The notes under the pieces: model-generated | Database searches by the model: none | Seen by the model: the letters and a program-made list of their open reading frames with translations, nothing else | What the model was told of the DNA's origin: nothing | Assembly (NCBI GenBank): GCA_021778635.1 | Contig: JAJYCD010000004.1 | Location: forward strand, 17,210 to 81,209 | Length of the DNA: 64,000 bases | DNA from: Actinomycetes bacterium | Lineage (GTDB): Bacteria; Actinomycetota; Actinomycetes; Actinomycetales; Cellulomonadaceae | Direction: 5' to 3' | Made by a program: the position numbers and the translations under genes | Shown here: positions 52,891 to 61,896 of the stretch, piece after piece | How the letters are laid out: the number at the start of each line of letters is the position of its first letter | Position numbering within the stretch: position 1 is the first letter of the stretch

Positions 52891-55536
52891 ATGAGGCGTC
52901 TCGGTCGTCGCCGACGGTGGGCCCTCGTCGCCCTCGGTGCGGTCGTCGTCGCCGGTGCGGCCGCGGCGGTCTCGGTGACCAGGTCGCCGACCGTCGTCAC
53001 CCGGGACCGGATGGTCGCCGGGACGCCGGAGTCGGGAGCACCGGTCGAGCTCGACACGACGCTGTACCTCCCAGCACGCACGCCGGCCCCCGCGGTGCTG
53101 CTCGCCCACGGGTTCGGCGGGTCGAAGACGGACCTCGGTCCCGAGGCGCGCTCGCTCGCCGAGCACGGCTACGTCGTCCTCACCTACACCGCGCGCGGCT
53201 TCGGTCGGTCCGGGGGCCTGATCCACCTGGACTCCCCGGCGTACGAGGTCGCGGACGCGAAGGACCTGGTGTCCTACCTCGCGACGTTGCCCCAGGTGCT
53301 CACCGACGCCGCAGGTGACCCACGGGTCGGGGTGGCGGGCTCGTCCTACGGCGGGGCGCTCGCCCTCCTGCTCGGCGCCGCCGATCCTCGCGTGGACGCG
53401 ATCGGGGCCGACATCACGTGGAGCGACCTCACGCAGGCGCTCTTCCCGAACGCGGTCGTCGCTGCCCGCACGGACGTCACGGGCGGGCCGGGCACGGGCG
53501 CGGTGTCCGCGGGAGACGTCTCCGGGGGCGGCGTGTTCAAGAAGATGTGGGCCTCCGAGCTCTTCGCGTCGGCCTCGGTGGCGTCCTCACCGGCATCACC
53601 GGCGTCGTCCTTGGAGGCGCAGGCCGGCCCGTGCGGGCGGTTCGCACCCGATCTCTGCGCGGGGTACCAGCAGGCCGCGCAGACCGGCGAGCCCGGACCG
53701 GGCCTGGTGGCACTCCTGCGCGCCTCGAGCCCGGCAGGCGTCCTCGGCCGCATCACCGCGCCGACGTTGCTCAGCCAGGGGGAGGACGACTCGTTGTTCA
53801 CCCTCTCCCAGGCCGACGAGAACGCGGCCGGGATCGCGGCGCACGGGACGCCGGTGCGCATGGTGTGGCGCTCGGGTGGGCACGACGGCGGCACGTCGAC
53901 CGACGAGCTGGTGACCTCGCTCGAGGGGTGGTTCGACCCGGTTCTCCTGCACGGGACGCGGCCGACGAGCTCGTTCACCATCACGGTGCCGGGCACCGGC
54001 ATCTCCGCAGCGACCGGTCGTGCGGTCGCCCAGACCCTCCAGGCGGCCGACGGGTACCCGAGCAGCCGCACGATCCACGTGCCGGTCGCCGGACCCCCGC
54101 AGACGGTCCAGGCGCCGGCAGGTGGGAGCCCGGCGGCGATCAGCTCGGTCCCCGGCGTCGGAGGACTGCTCGCCGCAGCGGCGTCGACGGGTGTGCCGTC
54201 AGGGTTGTCGGCGGTCCCGGGTCAGGTCGCCCGATTCGCGTCGGCGCCGCTCCCGACCGCGCTGCTCCTCGCGGGCGGGTCCACGATCTCGCTCGAGATC
54301 ACCGCGTCCGACGCACGCGATGCCACGCTGTTCGCCTCCGTGCATGTCGTGGGCGCCGGGGGGACGGACGTGCTGCCGGCCGGGCTGGTCGCGCCGGTCC
54401 GCCTCGTCGGGCTCACCCCGGGTGCCCCGCGGGCGGTGACGATCCGCCTGCCGGCGGTCGTCAGCAGCGTCCCCGCGGGGGATCGGCTCGTGGTGGAGAT
54501 CGGCACGACCGACCTCGCCTACGCGCTCCCCACCGCGCCGCGCGCCTACACGATCGCGCTGACCGACGGCGTGCTCGCTGCCGCGACCGTCGACGGGCGG
54601 ATCCTGCGCGGCGGGCAGCCATGGACGTGGCTGATCGTCGGTCTCGTGGCGATCACGGTGCTCGTCGTCGGACTGGCGGCGGCGTCGGCCGGTCGGCGGC
54701 GCCGGCGAACGCTCGTGGCTGAGCTCGGCGGCGTGCCGGTGGCGGTCGACGCCCTCACGAAGCAGTACGGCGACGGCTACCGGGCGGTCGACGGGGTGAC
54801 GTTCCGGGTCGAGGCCGGGCAGGTGGTCGGACTCCTCGGCCCGAACGGCGCCGGGAAGACGACGACCCTGCGCGTGCTCATGGGGCTGATCCGACCCACG
54901 TCGGGCACCGTGCGCGTGTTCGGCGAGCTCGTCGAGGCGGGCGCGCCGGTGCTCTCGCGGATCGGGTCGTTCGTCGAGGGGCCGGGGCTGCTGCCGCACC
55001 TGTCGGGGCGGGACAACCTGCGCCTGTACTGGGCGGCCACCGGCCGGCCGACGGCGGACTCCGAGCTCGACACCGCGCTCGAGATCGCCGGCCTCGGGGG
55101 CTCGGTCGACCGGCTCGTGAAGACCTACAGCCAGGGGATGCGGCAACGGCTCGCGATCGCCCAGGCGATGCTCGGCCTGCCGGAGCTCCTGGTGCTCGAC
55201 GAACCGACGAACGGCCTCGACCCCCTGCAGATCGCGGAGATGCGCGAGGTGCTTCGGCGCTACGCGGCGACCGGGCGCACCGTCGTGATCTCGAGCCACC
55301 TGCTGGCCGAGGTCGAGCAGACGTGCACGCACGTGGTCGTGATGCACAAGGGCCGGCTGGTCGCCGTCGGGTCGGTCGCCGAGATCGCCGCTGCGGGTCG
55401 CAGGCAGCTCGCGGTCGAGGACCCGGATCGCGCCATGGCGATCCTCGCGGCCGCCGGGGTCTCGGCGCAGGCGGTTCCCGCCCGGCGATCCCTCGAGGAC
55501 ATCTTCATCGAGATGGTGGGCGAGGATCGTGACTGA
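52891..55536 (+). CDS. Fusion protein: extracytoplasmic S15/CocE-like alpha/beta hydrolase + TM + ABC ATPase
   Basis: 881 aa in one frame: N-terminal TM, VLLAHGFGGSKTDLG, VGVAGSSYGGALALLLGAADPRVDAIG, GGHDGG; then TM WLIVGLVAITVLVVGLAAASAGRRRRR; then VVGLLGPNGAGKTTTLRVLMGLIRPTSG...YSQGMRQRLAIAQAMLGLPELLVLDEPTNGLDP. Confidence 0.88.
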   Translation: MRRLGRRRRWALVALGAVVVAGAAAAVSVTRSPTVVTRDRMVAGTPESGAPVELDTTLYLPARTPAPAVLLAHGFGGSKTDLGPEARSLAEHGYVVLTYTARGFGRSGGLIHLDSPAYEVADAKDLVSYLATLPQVLTDAAGDPRVGVAGSSYGGALALLLGAADPRVDAIGADITWSDLTQALFPNAVVAARTDVTGGPGTGAVSAGDVSGGGVFKKMWASELFASASVASSPASPASSLEAQAGPCGRFAPDLCAGYQQAAQTGEPGPGLVALLRASSPAGVLGRITAPTLLSQGEDDSLFTLSQADENAAGIAAHGTPVRMVWRSGGHDGGTSTDELVTSLEGWFDPVLLHGTRPTSSFTITVPGTGISAATGRAVAQTLQAADGYPSSRTIHVPVAGPPQTVQAPAGGSPAAISSVPGVGGLLAAAASTGVPSGLSAVPGQVARFASAPLPTALLLAGGSTISLEITASDARDATLFASVHVVGAGGTDVLPAGLVAPVRLVGLTPGAPRAVTIRLPAVVSSVPAGDRLVVEIGTTDLAYALPTAPRAYTIALTDGVLAAATVDGRILRGGQPWTWLIVGLVAITVLVVGLAAASAGRRRRRTLVAELGGVPVAVDALTKQYGDGYRAVDGVTFRVEAGQVVGLLGPNGAGKTTTLRVLMGLIRPTSGTVRVFGELVEAGAPVLSRIGSFVEGPGLLPHLSGRDNLRLYWAATGRPTADSELDTALEIAGLGGSVDRLVKTYSQGMRQRLAIAQAMLGLPELLVLDEPTNGLDPLQIAEMREVLRRYAATGRTVVISSHLLAEVEQTCTHVVVMHKGRLVAVGSVAEIAAAGRRQLAVEDPDRAMAILAAAGVSAQAVPARRSLEDIFIEMVGEDRD

Positions 55537-56485
55537 ACCGGAGGCCCAGGTCGGCGAGTCGACGGACCGACCCGCGCCGACGCGACGTGGGGTCCACGAC
55601 CGACTCGCGCGGATGGCGGGCGTGCACGACAACGGCTTCCGGCCCGGACGGACGTTGCGCCTGCGGGTCGAGTTCACCCGGCAGCTCCGCCGTCGGCGCA
55701 CCCAGCTCGCGGCGGCAGTCCTCCTGGTGCTGCCGGTGGTCATCGCCGTCGCGTTCCGCGTCAGCTCGTCGTCGGGGTCGTCGGGTGGCGGGGCGCGGCC
55801 CGGGGGAGGCTCCGGCTCGGCTCTCGTGACGCTCGCGACGACGGGTGCGACGAACTTCGCGCTGTTCACCGAGTTCGCCTCGGCCGGCTTCCTCCTGGTG
55901 GTGGTCGTGGCGCTGTTCTGCGGTGACACGGTCGCGAGCGAGGCGAGCTGGTCGTCGCTGCGCTACCTGCTCGCGATCCCGGTCCCGCGGTCGCGGCTGC
56001 TGCGGCAGAAGCTCGCGGTCGGTCTGACGCTGAGCGTCGGCGCGAACGTGCTGCTGCCGGCGTGGTCGTTCCTCGTCGGCGGGGCGTTCTTCGGGTGGGC
56101 GCCGGGTCGCTCTCCGCTCGGCGGCACCTTCACCGCCGGGGTCGCGCTGCAGCGGCTGGCGGTCGTCGTCGCGTACGCGAGCGTGCAGGCGCTCGTCGTG
56201 GCGGCGCTGGCGTTCCTGCTGAGCGTGGTGACGGATGCGCCGCTCGGTGCCGTCGGCGGGGCGACGATGCTCGTGGTGGTGTCGAACATCCTCGACTCGA
56301 TCAGCGCGCTCGACCCGTACCGCCAGTACCTGCCGACCCACTTCCAGTACTCGTGGCTCGACGCGCTCGGTCCGACGATCGTCTGGGACGACATGATGCG
56401 CGGGACGGGTGCGGCGCTGGTCTACGCGTCCGTGTTCTTCGCGGCGGCGTGGTGGGCGTTCCAGCGCAAGGACGTCGTCAGCTGA
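55529..56485 (+). CDS. ABC-2 type permease
   Basis: Multi-TM; overlaps the ATPase gene by 8 bp; LFCGDTVASEASWSSLRYLLAIPVPRSRLLRQKL typical ABC-2 permease. Confidence 0.85.
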   Translation: MTEPEAQVGESTDRPAPTRRGVHDRLARMAGVHDNGFRPGRTLRLRVEFTRQLRRRRTQLAAAVLLVLPVVIAVAFRVSSSSGSSGGGARPGGGSGSALVTLATTGATNFALFTEFASAGFLLVVVVALFCGDTVASEASWSSLRYLLAIPVPRSRLLRQKLAVGLTLSVGANVLLPAWSFLVGGAFFGWAPGRSPLGGTFTAGVALQRLAVVVAYASVQALVVAALAFLLSVVTDAPLGAVGGATMLVVVSNILDSISALDPYRQYLPTHFQYSWLDALGPTIVWDDMMRGTGAALVYASVFFAAAWWAFQRKDVVS

Positions 56486-56699
56486 TGGTCGGCCCGGTCG
56501 GGGCGAGCAGGCCCTCCCCGCGTGCGCGTCGGACGTGCGCACCACGGCTGCGCCGCGCCGGCCGCGACCCGGCCTCCCGGCGTGCGTCGCCGGAGGACGA
56601 TGGGTGCGTGCCTCCTGCCACGCGTCCAGGGCGATCGACCATCGGCGGCGTCGCCGCGGCGCCGTGGCTGCGCTCGCCCGTCGCGGCGGGGAGCCCGAC

Positions 56700-57872
56700 G
56701 TGACCTTCGCCCTGCTCGCGTTGATCTGCCTGGCGGGCATCGCCGGGCCGCTGCTGGCGGTCTCCCGTCGGTGGGGGCTGCCCGTCGTCGTCGGCGAGCT
56801 CGCGGTCGGCATCGCGCTCGGCCCGATGGGCGCCGGGGCCGTGGACGCGACCGAGCCCACGTTCGCCTTCATGGCGACGATCGGCTTCGCGCTGGTCATG
56901 TTCGTCACCGGCTCGCACGTGCCGGTCGCGGACGCCCGGCTGCGTCAGGCGTTGCCCGGCGGTCTCCTCCGCGCGGTGGTCGTCGGCGTCGCATCGGTCC
57001 CGCTCGCGATGCTCCTCGCGGACGTGTTCGACACCGGCCATGCGGCCCTGTACGCGGTGCTGCTGGCGTCATCCTCCGCGGCGCTGATCCTGCCGATCGT
57101 GGACGCGCTGCACCTCACGGGCGGTTCGGTCCTGCGGCTGCTGCCCCAGGTGGCCATCGCCGACACCGCGTGCATCGTGGCGGTCCCCCTCGCGATCGAG
57201 CCCGCCCACGCCGGGCGGGCCGCTCTCGGTGCCGTGGTCGTCGTGGCCTGCGCGGGCGTCCTGTTCCTCGCGCTGCGTGCCGCCGAGCGCCGGGGCTGGC
57301 GGGTCGCGCTCCATCGGCTCTCCGACCGCCGCAAGTTCGCGCTCGAGCTGCGGATCAGTCTCGCGGCTCTGTTCGGGCTGGCGGCCGTCGCTCAGGCCAG
57401 CGCGGTGTCGGTGATGCTCGCGGGCTTCGCGTGCGGCCTCGCGGTCGCGGCCGTCGGCGAGCCGAGGCGGCTGGCCCGGCAGCTCTTCGCGATCACCGAA
57501 GGGTTCTTCGGCCCCCTGTTCTTCATCTGGCTCGGTGCTTCGCTGGATCTGCACGCCCTTGCGCACCGGCCGGCGCTGATCGGACTGGGTCTCGCCCTCG
57601 GGGTCGGCGCGGTGCTCACCCACCTCGTGCCGCGCGCGTTCGGGCAGCCGGTCGCGATGGGCGGGCTCGCCGCCGCGCAGCTCGGGGTCCCGGTCGGTGC
57701 GGCCGCGCTCGGGACGCAGCTGCACCTGCTGACCGACGGCGAACCCGCGGCACTTCTCCTGGGGGCCCTGGTGACGATCGCCGTCGCCGCCGCCGCGGCG
57801 GGCCACGCCGGCCACGTCCAGGCCGGGGCCGTCGGACCGGACGGTTCGGTGGCGGGCTCGCCCTCGGCGTGA
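56700..57872 (+). CDS. Cation:proton antiporter (CPA2-like)
   Basis: GLPVVVGELAVGIALGPMG, multi-TM, GFFGPLFFIWLGASLDL; GTG start. Confidence 0.85.
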   Translation: MTFALLALICLAGIAGPLLAVSRRWGLPVVVGELAVGIALGPMGAGAVDATEPTFAFMATIGFALVMFVTGSHVPVADARLRQALPGGLLRAVVVGVASVPLAMLLADVFDTGHAALYAVLLASSSAALILPIVDALHLTGGSVLRLLPQVAIADTACIVAVPLAIEPAHAGRAALGAVVVVACAGVLFLALRAAERRGWRVALHRLSDRRKFALELRISLAALFGLAAVAQASAVSVMLAGFACGLAVAAVGEPRRLARQLFAITEGFFGPLFFIWLGASLDLHALAHRPALIGLGLALGVGAVLTHLVPRAFGQPVAMGGLAAAQLGVPVGAAALGTQLHLLTDGEPAALLLGALVTIAVAAAAAGHAGHVQAGAVGPDGSVAGSPSA

Positions 57873-58054
57873 CCGTGGAACCGCAGTGGGCCGGCGGTCC
57901 GGGGGACGGGGGCCTCGGTGGCTGGGACGAAGGTCCCAGATTTGGATGCGTGAGGTCGGGCGCGCCATACCCCGAAGCGTCGATCACCCGCTACTGTCTC
58001 GATGTCAACACAGTCCGCCCGGCTCGGACGAGCTGGGCGTGAACGAGGGGTTCA

Positions 58055-58681
58055 ATGATGAGCAACGACGTTCAAGGCACTCGTGGTACGACGACCGTTC
58101 AGGCACCAGCCGCAGCACCGGTTCCCTTCGCGGACCCGGGCGCTCTCGGGCTCGGTGCGTTCGCGCTGACGACGTTCGTCCTCAGCTTCGTCAATGCCGG
58201 GCTCGTGCCGGCGACCGTCGAGCCCGTGGTGTTCGGGCTCGCGCTGTTCTACGGCGGGCTCGCGCAGTTCGCCGCCGGGATCTGGGAGTTCGCGAACCGC
58301 AACGTCTTCGGTGCCACCGCCTTCTGCTCGTACGGTGCGTTCTGGATGGCGTTCTGGTTCCTGGCCCGGTTCACGGACCTCAAGGCGGCGGGCGCGGACG
58401 CCGGCAAGGGCGTCGCGGTGTTCCTGCTCGCGTGGGGCATCTTCACGCTCTACATGACGTTCGCGGCACGGCGGACGACCACGGTGATCTTCCTCGTGTT
58501 CGTGGTCCTCACCCTGACGTTCTTCGCGCTCGCGCTCGGTGACTACACGGGGACGACCACGTACACGCGCGTCGGCGGCGTCCTCGGTATCGTGACAGCG
58601 CTGCTGGCCTGGTACGGGTCGTTCGCCGTCGTGATGAACTCGACCCACAAGCGGGTGGTCCTGCCGGTCGGACCGCAGTAG
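58055..58681 (+). CDS. Acetate uptake transporter, GPR1/FUN34/YaaH family
   Basis: FADPGALGLGAFALTTFVLSFVNAGL, FYGGLAQFAAGIWEFANRNVFGATAFCSYGAFWMAFW. Confidence 0.93.
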   Translation: MMSNDVQGTRGTTTVQAPAAAPVPFADPGALGLGAFALTTFVLSFVNAGLVPATVEPVVFGLALFYGGLAQFAAGIWEFANRNVFGATAFCSYGAFWMAFWFLARFTDLKAAGADAGKGVAVFLLAWGIFTLYMTFAARRTTTVIFLVFVVLTLTFFALALGDYTGTTTYTRVGGVLGIVTALLAWYGSFAVVMNSTHKRVVLPVGPQ

Positions 58682-58717
58682 CAGCACTCCGGTGAGAGCC
58701 GGTGACGGCACTCCCGG

Positions 58718-59509
58718 GTGAGCGGTCCCGGGACGGGCGGAGAGGACGGCGCCGTGGTGGCAGCGACAGTGGCGACCACGGCGCCGTCGTCGTCCGGCGG
58801 GCCTCGGTACCGCGCTCTCGTGGTGGACGACGAGCCGGCGCTCGTCCGCGTCGTCGCGGCGTACCTCGAGCGCGACGGGTTCGAGGTCGACACCGCGACG
58901 GACGGGACCGGGGCCCTCCGGCTTGCCGCCGACCGGAACCCCGACGTCGTGGTTCTCGACGTGATGATGCCCGGTGTCGACGGCGTCGAGGTGTGCCGAC
59001 AGCTGCGCACGTTCAGCGACGCGTACGTGCTCATGCTCACGGCCCGTGCCGAGGAGATCGACGTGCTGGTGGGGCTCTCGGTCGGGGCGGACGACTACCT
59101 CACCAAACCGTTCTCGTCCCGGGTGCTCGTGGCGCGGATCCGGAGCATGCTGCGTCGCCCGCGCACCAGCGGCGGGTCGGAGCCCGCGCGAGCCGCCGCG
59201 GGCGAGCCTCCGCGCCGGTTCGGGGCGCTCGAGATCGACACCGAGGCCCGCGAGGTCACCGTCGACGGGCGATCGGTGTCCCTGACCCCGCTCGAGTTCG
59301 ACCTGCTCGCGGTGCTCTCCTCGCGTCCGGGCACGGCGTTCAGCCGCGCGCGGCTGCGTGAGGAGGTGTGGGGGCCGGGGTGGTTCGGTGACGACCGGGT
59401 CGTGGCGATCCACGTCGGGCACCTGCGGCGGAAGCTGGGGGACGATGTCAGCGAGCCCCGGTACGTCCGGACGGTGCGCGGGGTCGGTTACCGGATGGGG
59501 AGCGGATGA
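58718..59509 (+). CDS. OmpR-family response regulator
   Basis: ALVVDDEPALVRVVAAYLERDGFEV...VVVLDVMMPGVDGVEVCRQLR...KPFSSRVLVARIRSMLRR; C-terminal winged helix. Confidence 0.94.
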   Translation: MSGPGTGGEDGAVVAATVATTAPSSSGGPRYRALVVDDEPALVRVVAAYLERDGFEVDTATDGTGALRLAADRNPDVVVLDVMMPGVDGVEVCRQLRTFSDAYVLMLTARAEEIDVLVGLSVGADDYLTKPFSSRVLVARIRSMLRRPRTSGGSEPARAAAGEPPRRFGALEIDTEAREVTVDGRSVSLTPLEFDLLAVLSSRPGTAFSRARLREEVWGPGWFGDDRVVAIHVGHLRRKLGDDVSEPRYVRTVRGVGYRMGSG

Positions 59510-60651
59510 GGGCACGGCGCAGGGCGGACGGTGCTCCGTTGGGTTTCGCGTGGCGTCTGGGCGCGTCCCTCGGGCTGGTCGTGCTCGCGGGGGGAGTCAC
59601 CCTGCTGGTCGTCGCGCTCGTCATCGCTCCGCAGCTCTTCCAGTCGCACCTGCGGATGGCCGAGGGCCCGCGGATCGAGCCGGCCGTCCAGAGCCATGTC
59701 GACGAGGCCTTCGCGAGTGCGATCCTCACGGCGCTGGGGATCGCGGTCCCGGTCGCCCTGGTCACCTCGTGGCTGGTCACCTGGATCGTGGCCCGGCGCC
59801 TCGGCCGATCGGTGGCGATGGTCTCGAACGCTGCGGACCGGATCGCCCGGGGCCATCTCGACGCGAGGATCGCCACTCCCGCGATCGGGCCCGAGTTCAC
59901 CCAGCTCACCGAGTCCTTCAACGCGATGGCAGCGCGGCTCGCCGAGACCGAGACGATGCGGCGGCAGCTGATCGGTGACCTCGCGCACGAGCTCCGGACG
60001 CCCCTCGCGGCGCTCGACGCCACCGTGACCGCTGTGGCCGACGGCGTGCTCCCGGTCGACGGCACGACGCTCGACACACTCACCGGTCAGACCCGCCGCC
60101 TGCAGCACCTGGTGGCGGACATGTCCGCGGTCTCGCGGGCGGAGGAGCGTCAGCTGGACCTGCACCCTCGCCTCGTGGACCTCACGTCGATCGCCCGCGA
60201 GGCGGTCGCGTCGAGCACGGCACGGTTCGTCGCGGCCGGAGTTCGGCTGGGTCTCGACGTGATCGGACCGTCGCCCGTCGTGGCCGTCGACCCGCAGCGA
60301 CTCGCCGAAGCCGTGGCGAACCTCCTGGACAACGCGCTCCGACACACCTCGGACGGCGGGGACGTCCGCGTGATCGTCCGATCGGAACCGGCGGGGGCCG
60401 CGCTCGAGGTCGTCGACACGGGGGAGGGGTTCGATCCGGCCGACTCGGCCCGGATCTTCGAGCGGTTCTTCCGTGGCGACGCGTCGCGCACCCGGAGCAG
60501 CGCAGGGACGGGCGTCGGACTCACGATCGCCCGCGCGATCGTGAACGCCCACGGCGGGACGTTGACGGCGTCCAGCAGCGGCCCGGGAACGGGGGCGTCG
60601 TTCGTGATGGTGCTGCCGGCACGATCGCCCGGCGGTGAGGGCGCGACCTGA
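59506..60651 (+). CDS. Sensor histidine kinase (HAMP)
   Basis: RRQLIGDLAHELRTPLAALDATVTAVADG; ANLLDNALRHTSDGGDV; GTGVGLTIARAIVNAHGG; 4-bp overlap with the response regulator. Confidence 0.94.
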   Translation: MRARRRADGAPLGFAWRLGASLGLVVLAGGVTLLVVALVIAPQLFQSHLRMAEGPRIEPAVQSHVDEAFASAILTALGIAVPVALVTSWLVTWIVARRLGRSVAMVSNAADRIARGHLDARIATPAIGPEFTQLTESFNAMAARLAETETMRRQLIGDLAHELRTPLAALDATVTAVADGVLPVDGTTLDTLTGQTRRLQHLVADMSAVSRAEERQLDLHPRLVDLTSIAREAVASSTARFVAAGVRLGLDVIGPSPVVAVDPQRLAEAVANLLDNALRHTSDGGDVRVIVRSEPAGAALEVVDTGEGFDPADSARIFERFFRGDASRTRSSAGTGVGLTIARAIVNAHGGTLTASSSGPGTGASFVMVLPARSPGGEGAT

Positions 60652-60777
60652 GCCGAGGTCCGTCCCGAACGGCCGGCGCGCCTTCGTCGAATCTTTGTCG
60701 TTCCGCGCGGGTATCGACGCGCGCGAGCGTCAGGCTGGAGTCGACAGCAGGGGGCGGACCGAGCGAGGGAGCTGGAC

Positions 60778-61074
60778 ATGATGGGCTGGTACGGCGGAGG
60801 TATGGCAGGTGGCGCATGGGTCTTCATGGGCCTGTTCTGGATCGTCCTGATCGCGGCGATCATCTGGCTCGTCGTCAGGTTGCTGCCGTCCGGGAACCAC
60901 GGGCACGCGGCACCCGTCCCGACGGCGCCCGTCGCGGCGCCTCCGGTGCCGGGCCCGCGGGCTGAGTCGCCGTTGGAGATCCTCGACCGACGGCTCGCTC
61001 TCGGCGAGATCGACCTCGAGACGTACCAGGCCCATCGTGCCGCGATCATCGCGTCACGCGGAGGGGTGCAGTGA
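60778..61074 (+). CDS. Small membrane protein with SHOCT domain
   Basis: One TM segment; C-terminal SPLEILDRRLALGEIDLETYQAHRAAI. Confidence 0.8.
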   Translation: MMGWYGGGMAGGAWVFMGLFWIVLIAAIIWLVVRLLPSGNHGHAAPVPTAPVAAPPVPGPRAESPLEILDRRLALGEIDLETYQAHRAAIIASRGGVQ

Positions 61075-61667
61075 CCCGACCCGTGCGACGCGGGTGGCTC
61101 GTCGGGGCTCTGGTGCTGACCGTGGGGCTCCTGGTCGGATCCGTCGCCTGGGTCGCGGCGAACGGCGGACGCCCGGGGGACGGAGTGGCGGCGACGAGCG
61201 TGTCACGAGCCGGGGGACACCTGCGCGGGACCTCCTCGGAGGTGCCCGACCTCCCGGGTGCCGTCGTGCACGTCACGCTCTCGGACATGGGTGGCGGCAT
61301 GATGGGTGGCCGCCGCGCAGCCATGGGCGGCGCGATGTGGTTGCGCACCGACACCTCCGCCGTCCCGGCGGGCACCGTGTCGTTCGTCGCGGCGAACCTC
61401 GGGACCGAGGACCACGAGCTCGTGGTGCTCCCGCTCGCGCCCGGTCAGGACGCGGGAGCCCGTGCCGTCCAGGCTGACGGCACCGTCGACGAGACGGGCA
61501 GCCTCGGGGAGGCGTCGCGGTCGGACGGCGCCGGTGCCGGCGACGGCATCGAACCGGGCACCTCCGGCTGGGTCACGCTGAACCTCGCACCGGGACGGTA
61601 CGAGGTCGTCTGCAACGTCGCCGGTCACTATGCGGCCGGGATGTATGCGGAGGTCACGGTCGCCTGA
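61071..61667 (+). CDS. Membrane-anchored cupredoxin-like protein
   Basis: NLGTEDHELVVLPL ... LNLAPGRYEVVCNVAGHYAAGMYAEVTV (H...C-x4-H-x4-M type 1 Cu ligand pattern). Confidence 0.8.
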   Translation: MTRPVRRGWLVGALVLTVGLLVGSVAWVAANGGRPGDGVAATSVSRAGGHLRGTSSEVPDLPGAVVHVTLSDMGGGMMGGRRAAMGGAMWLRTDTSAVPAGTVSFVAANLGTEDHELVVLPLAPGQDAGARAVQADGTVDETGSLGEASRSDGAGAGDGIEPGTSGWVTLNLAPGRYEVVCNVAGHYAAGMYAEVTVA

Positions 61668-61896
61668 CGGCTCCCCGGGGCGCCACTCGGCGTGTCCGGG
61701 GCCCGCCGTGCGGCCGCGCCGCGCACGGGTCGGGGAGGCCGGGCTGCCCGGACCGTCCGGGGGGTGACACGGATGCGTCGAGCGAGGACTCGCTCACTAC
61801 CCTGGTGCCGCAGGAACGCGGCCGTGGCGGCGCGTACCGGCCTGGCGGCATCAACCATCCCTGAGTCGCGTCGGCGCTCGACAGAAGGAGCCTCGC

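Noticed and set aside
57966-57975. ATACCCCGAA half-site upstream of the acetate transporter as a fifth CstR operator
   Set aside because: The second arm (GGGTAT) is absent, so it does not match the four palindromes
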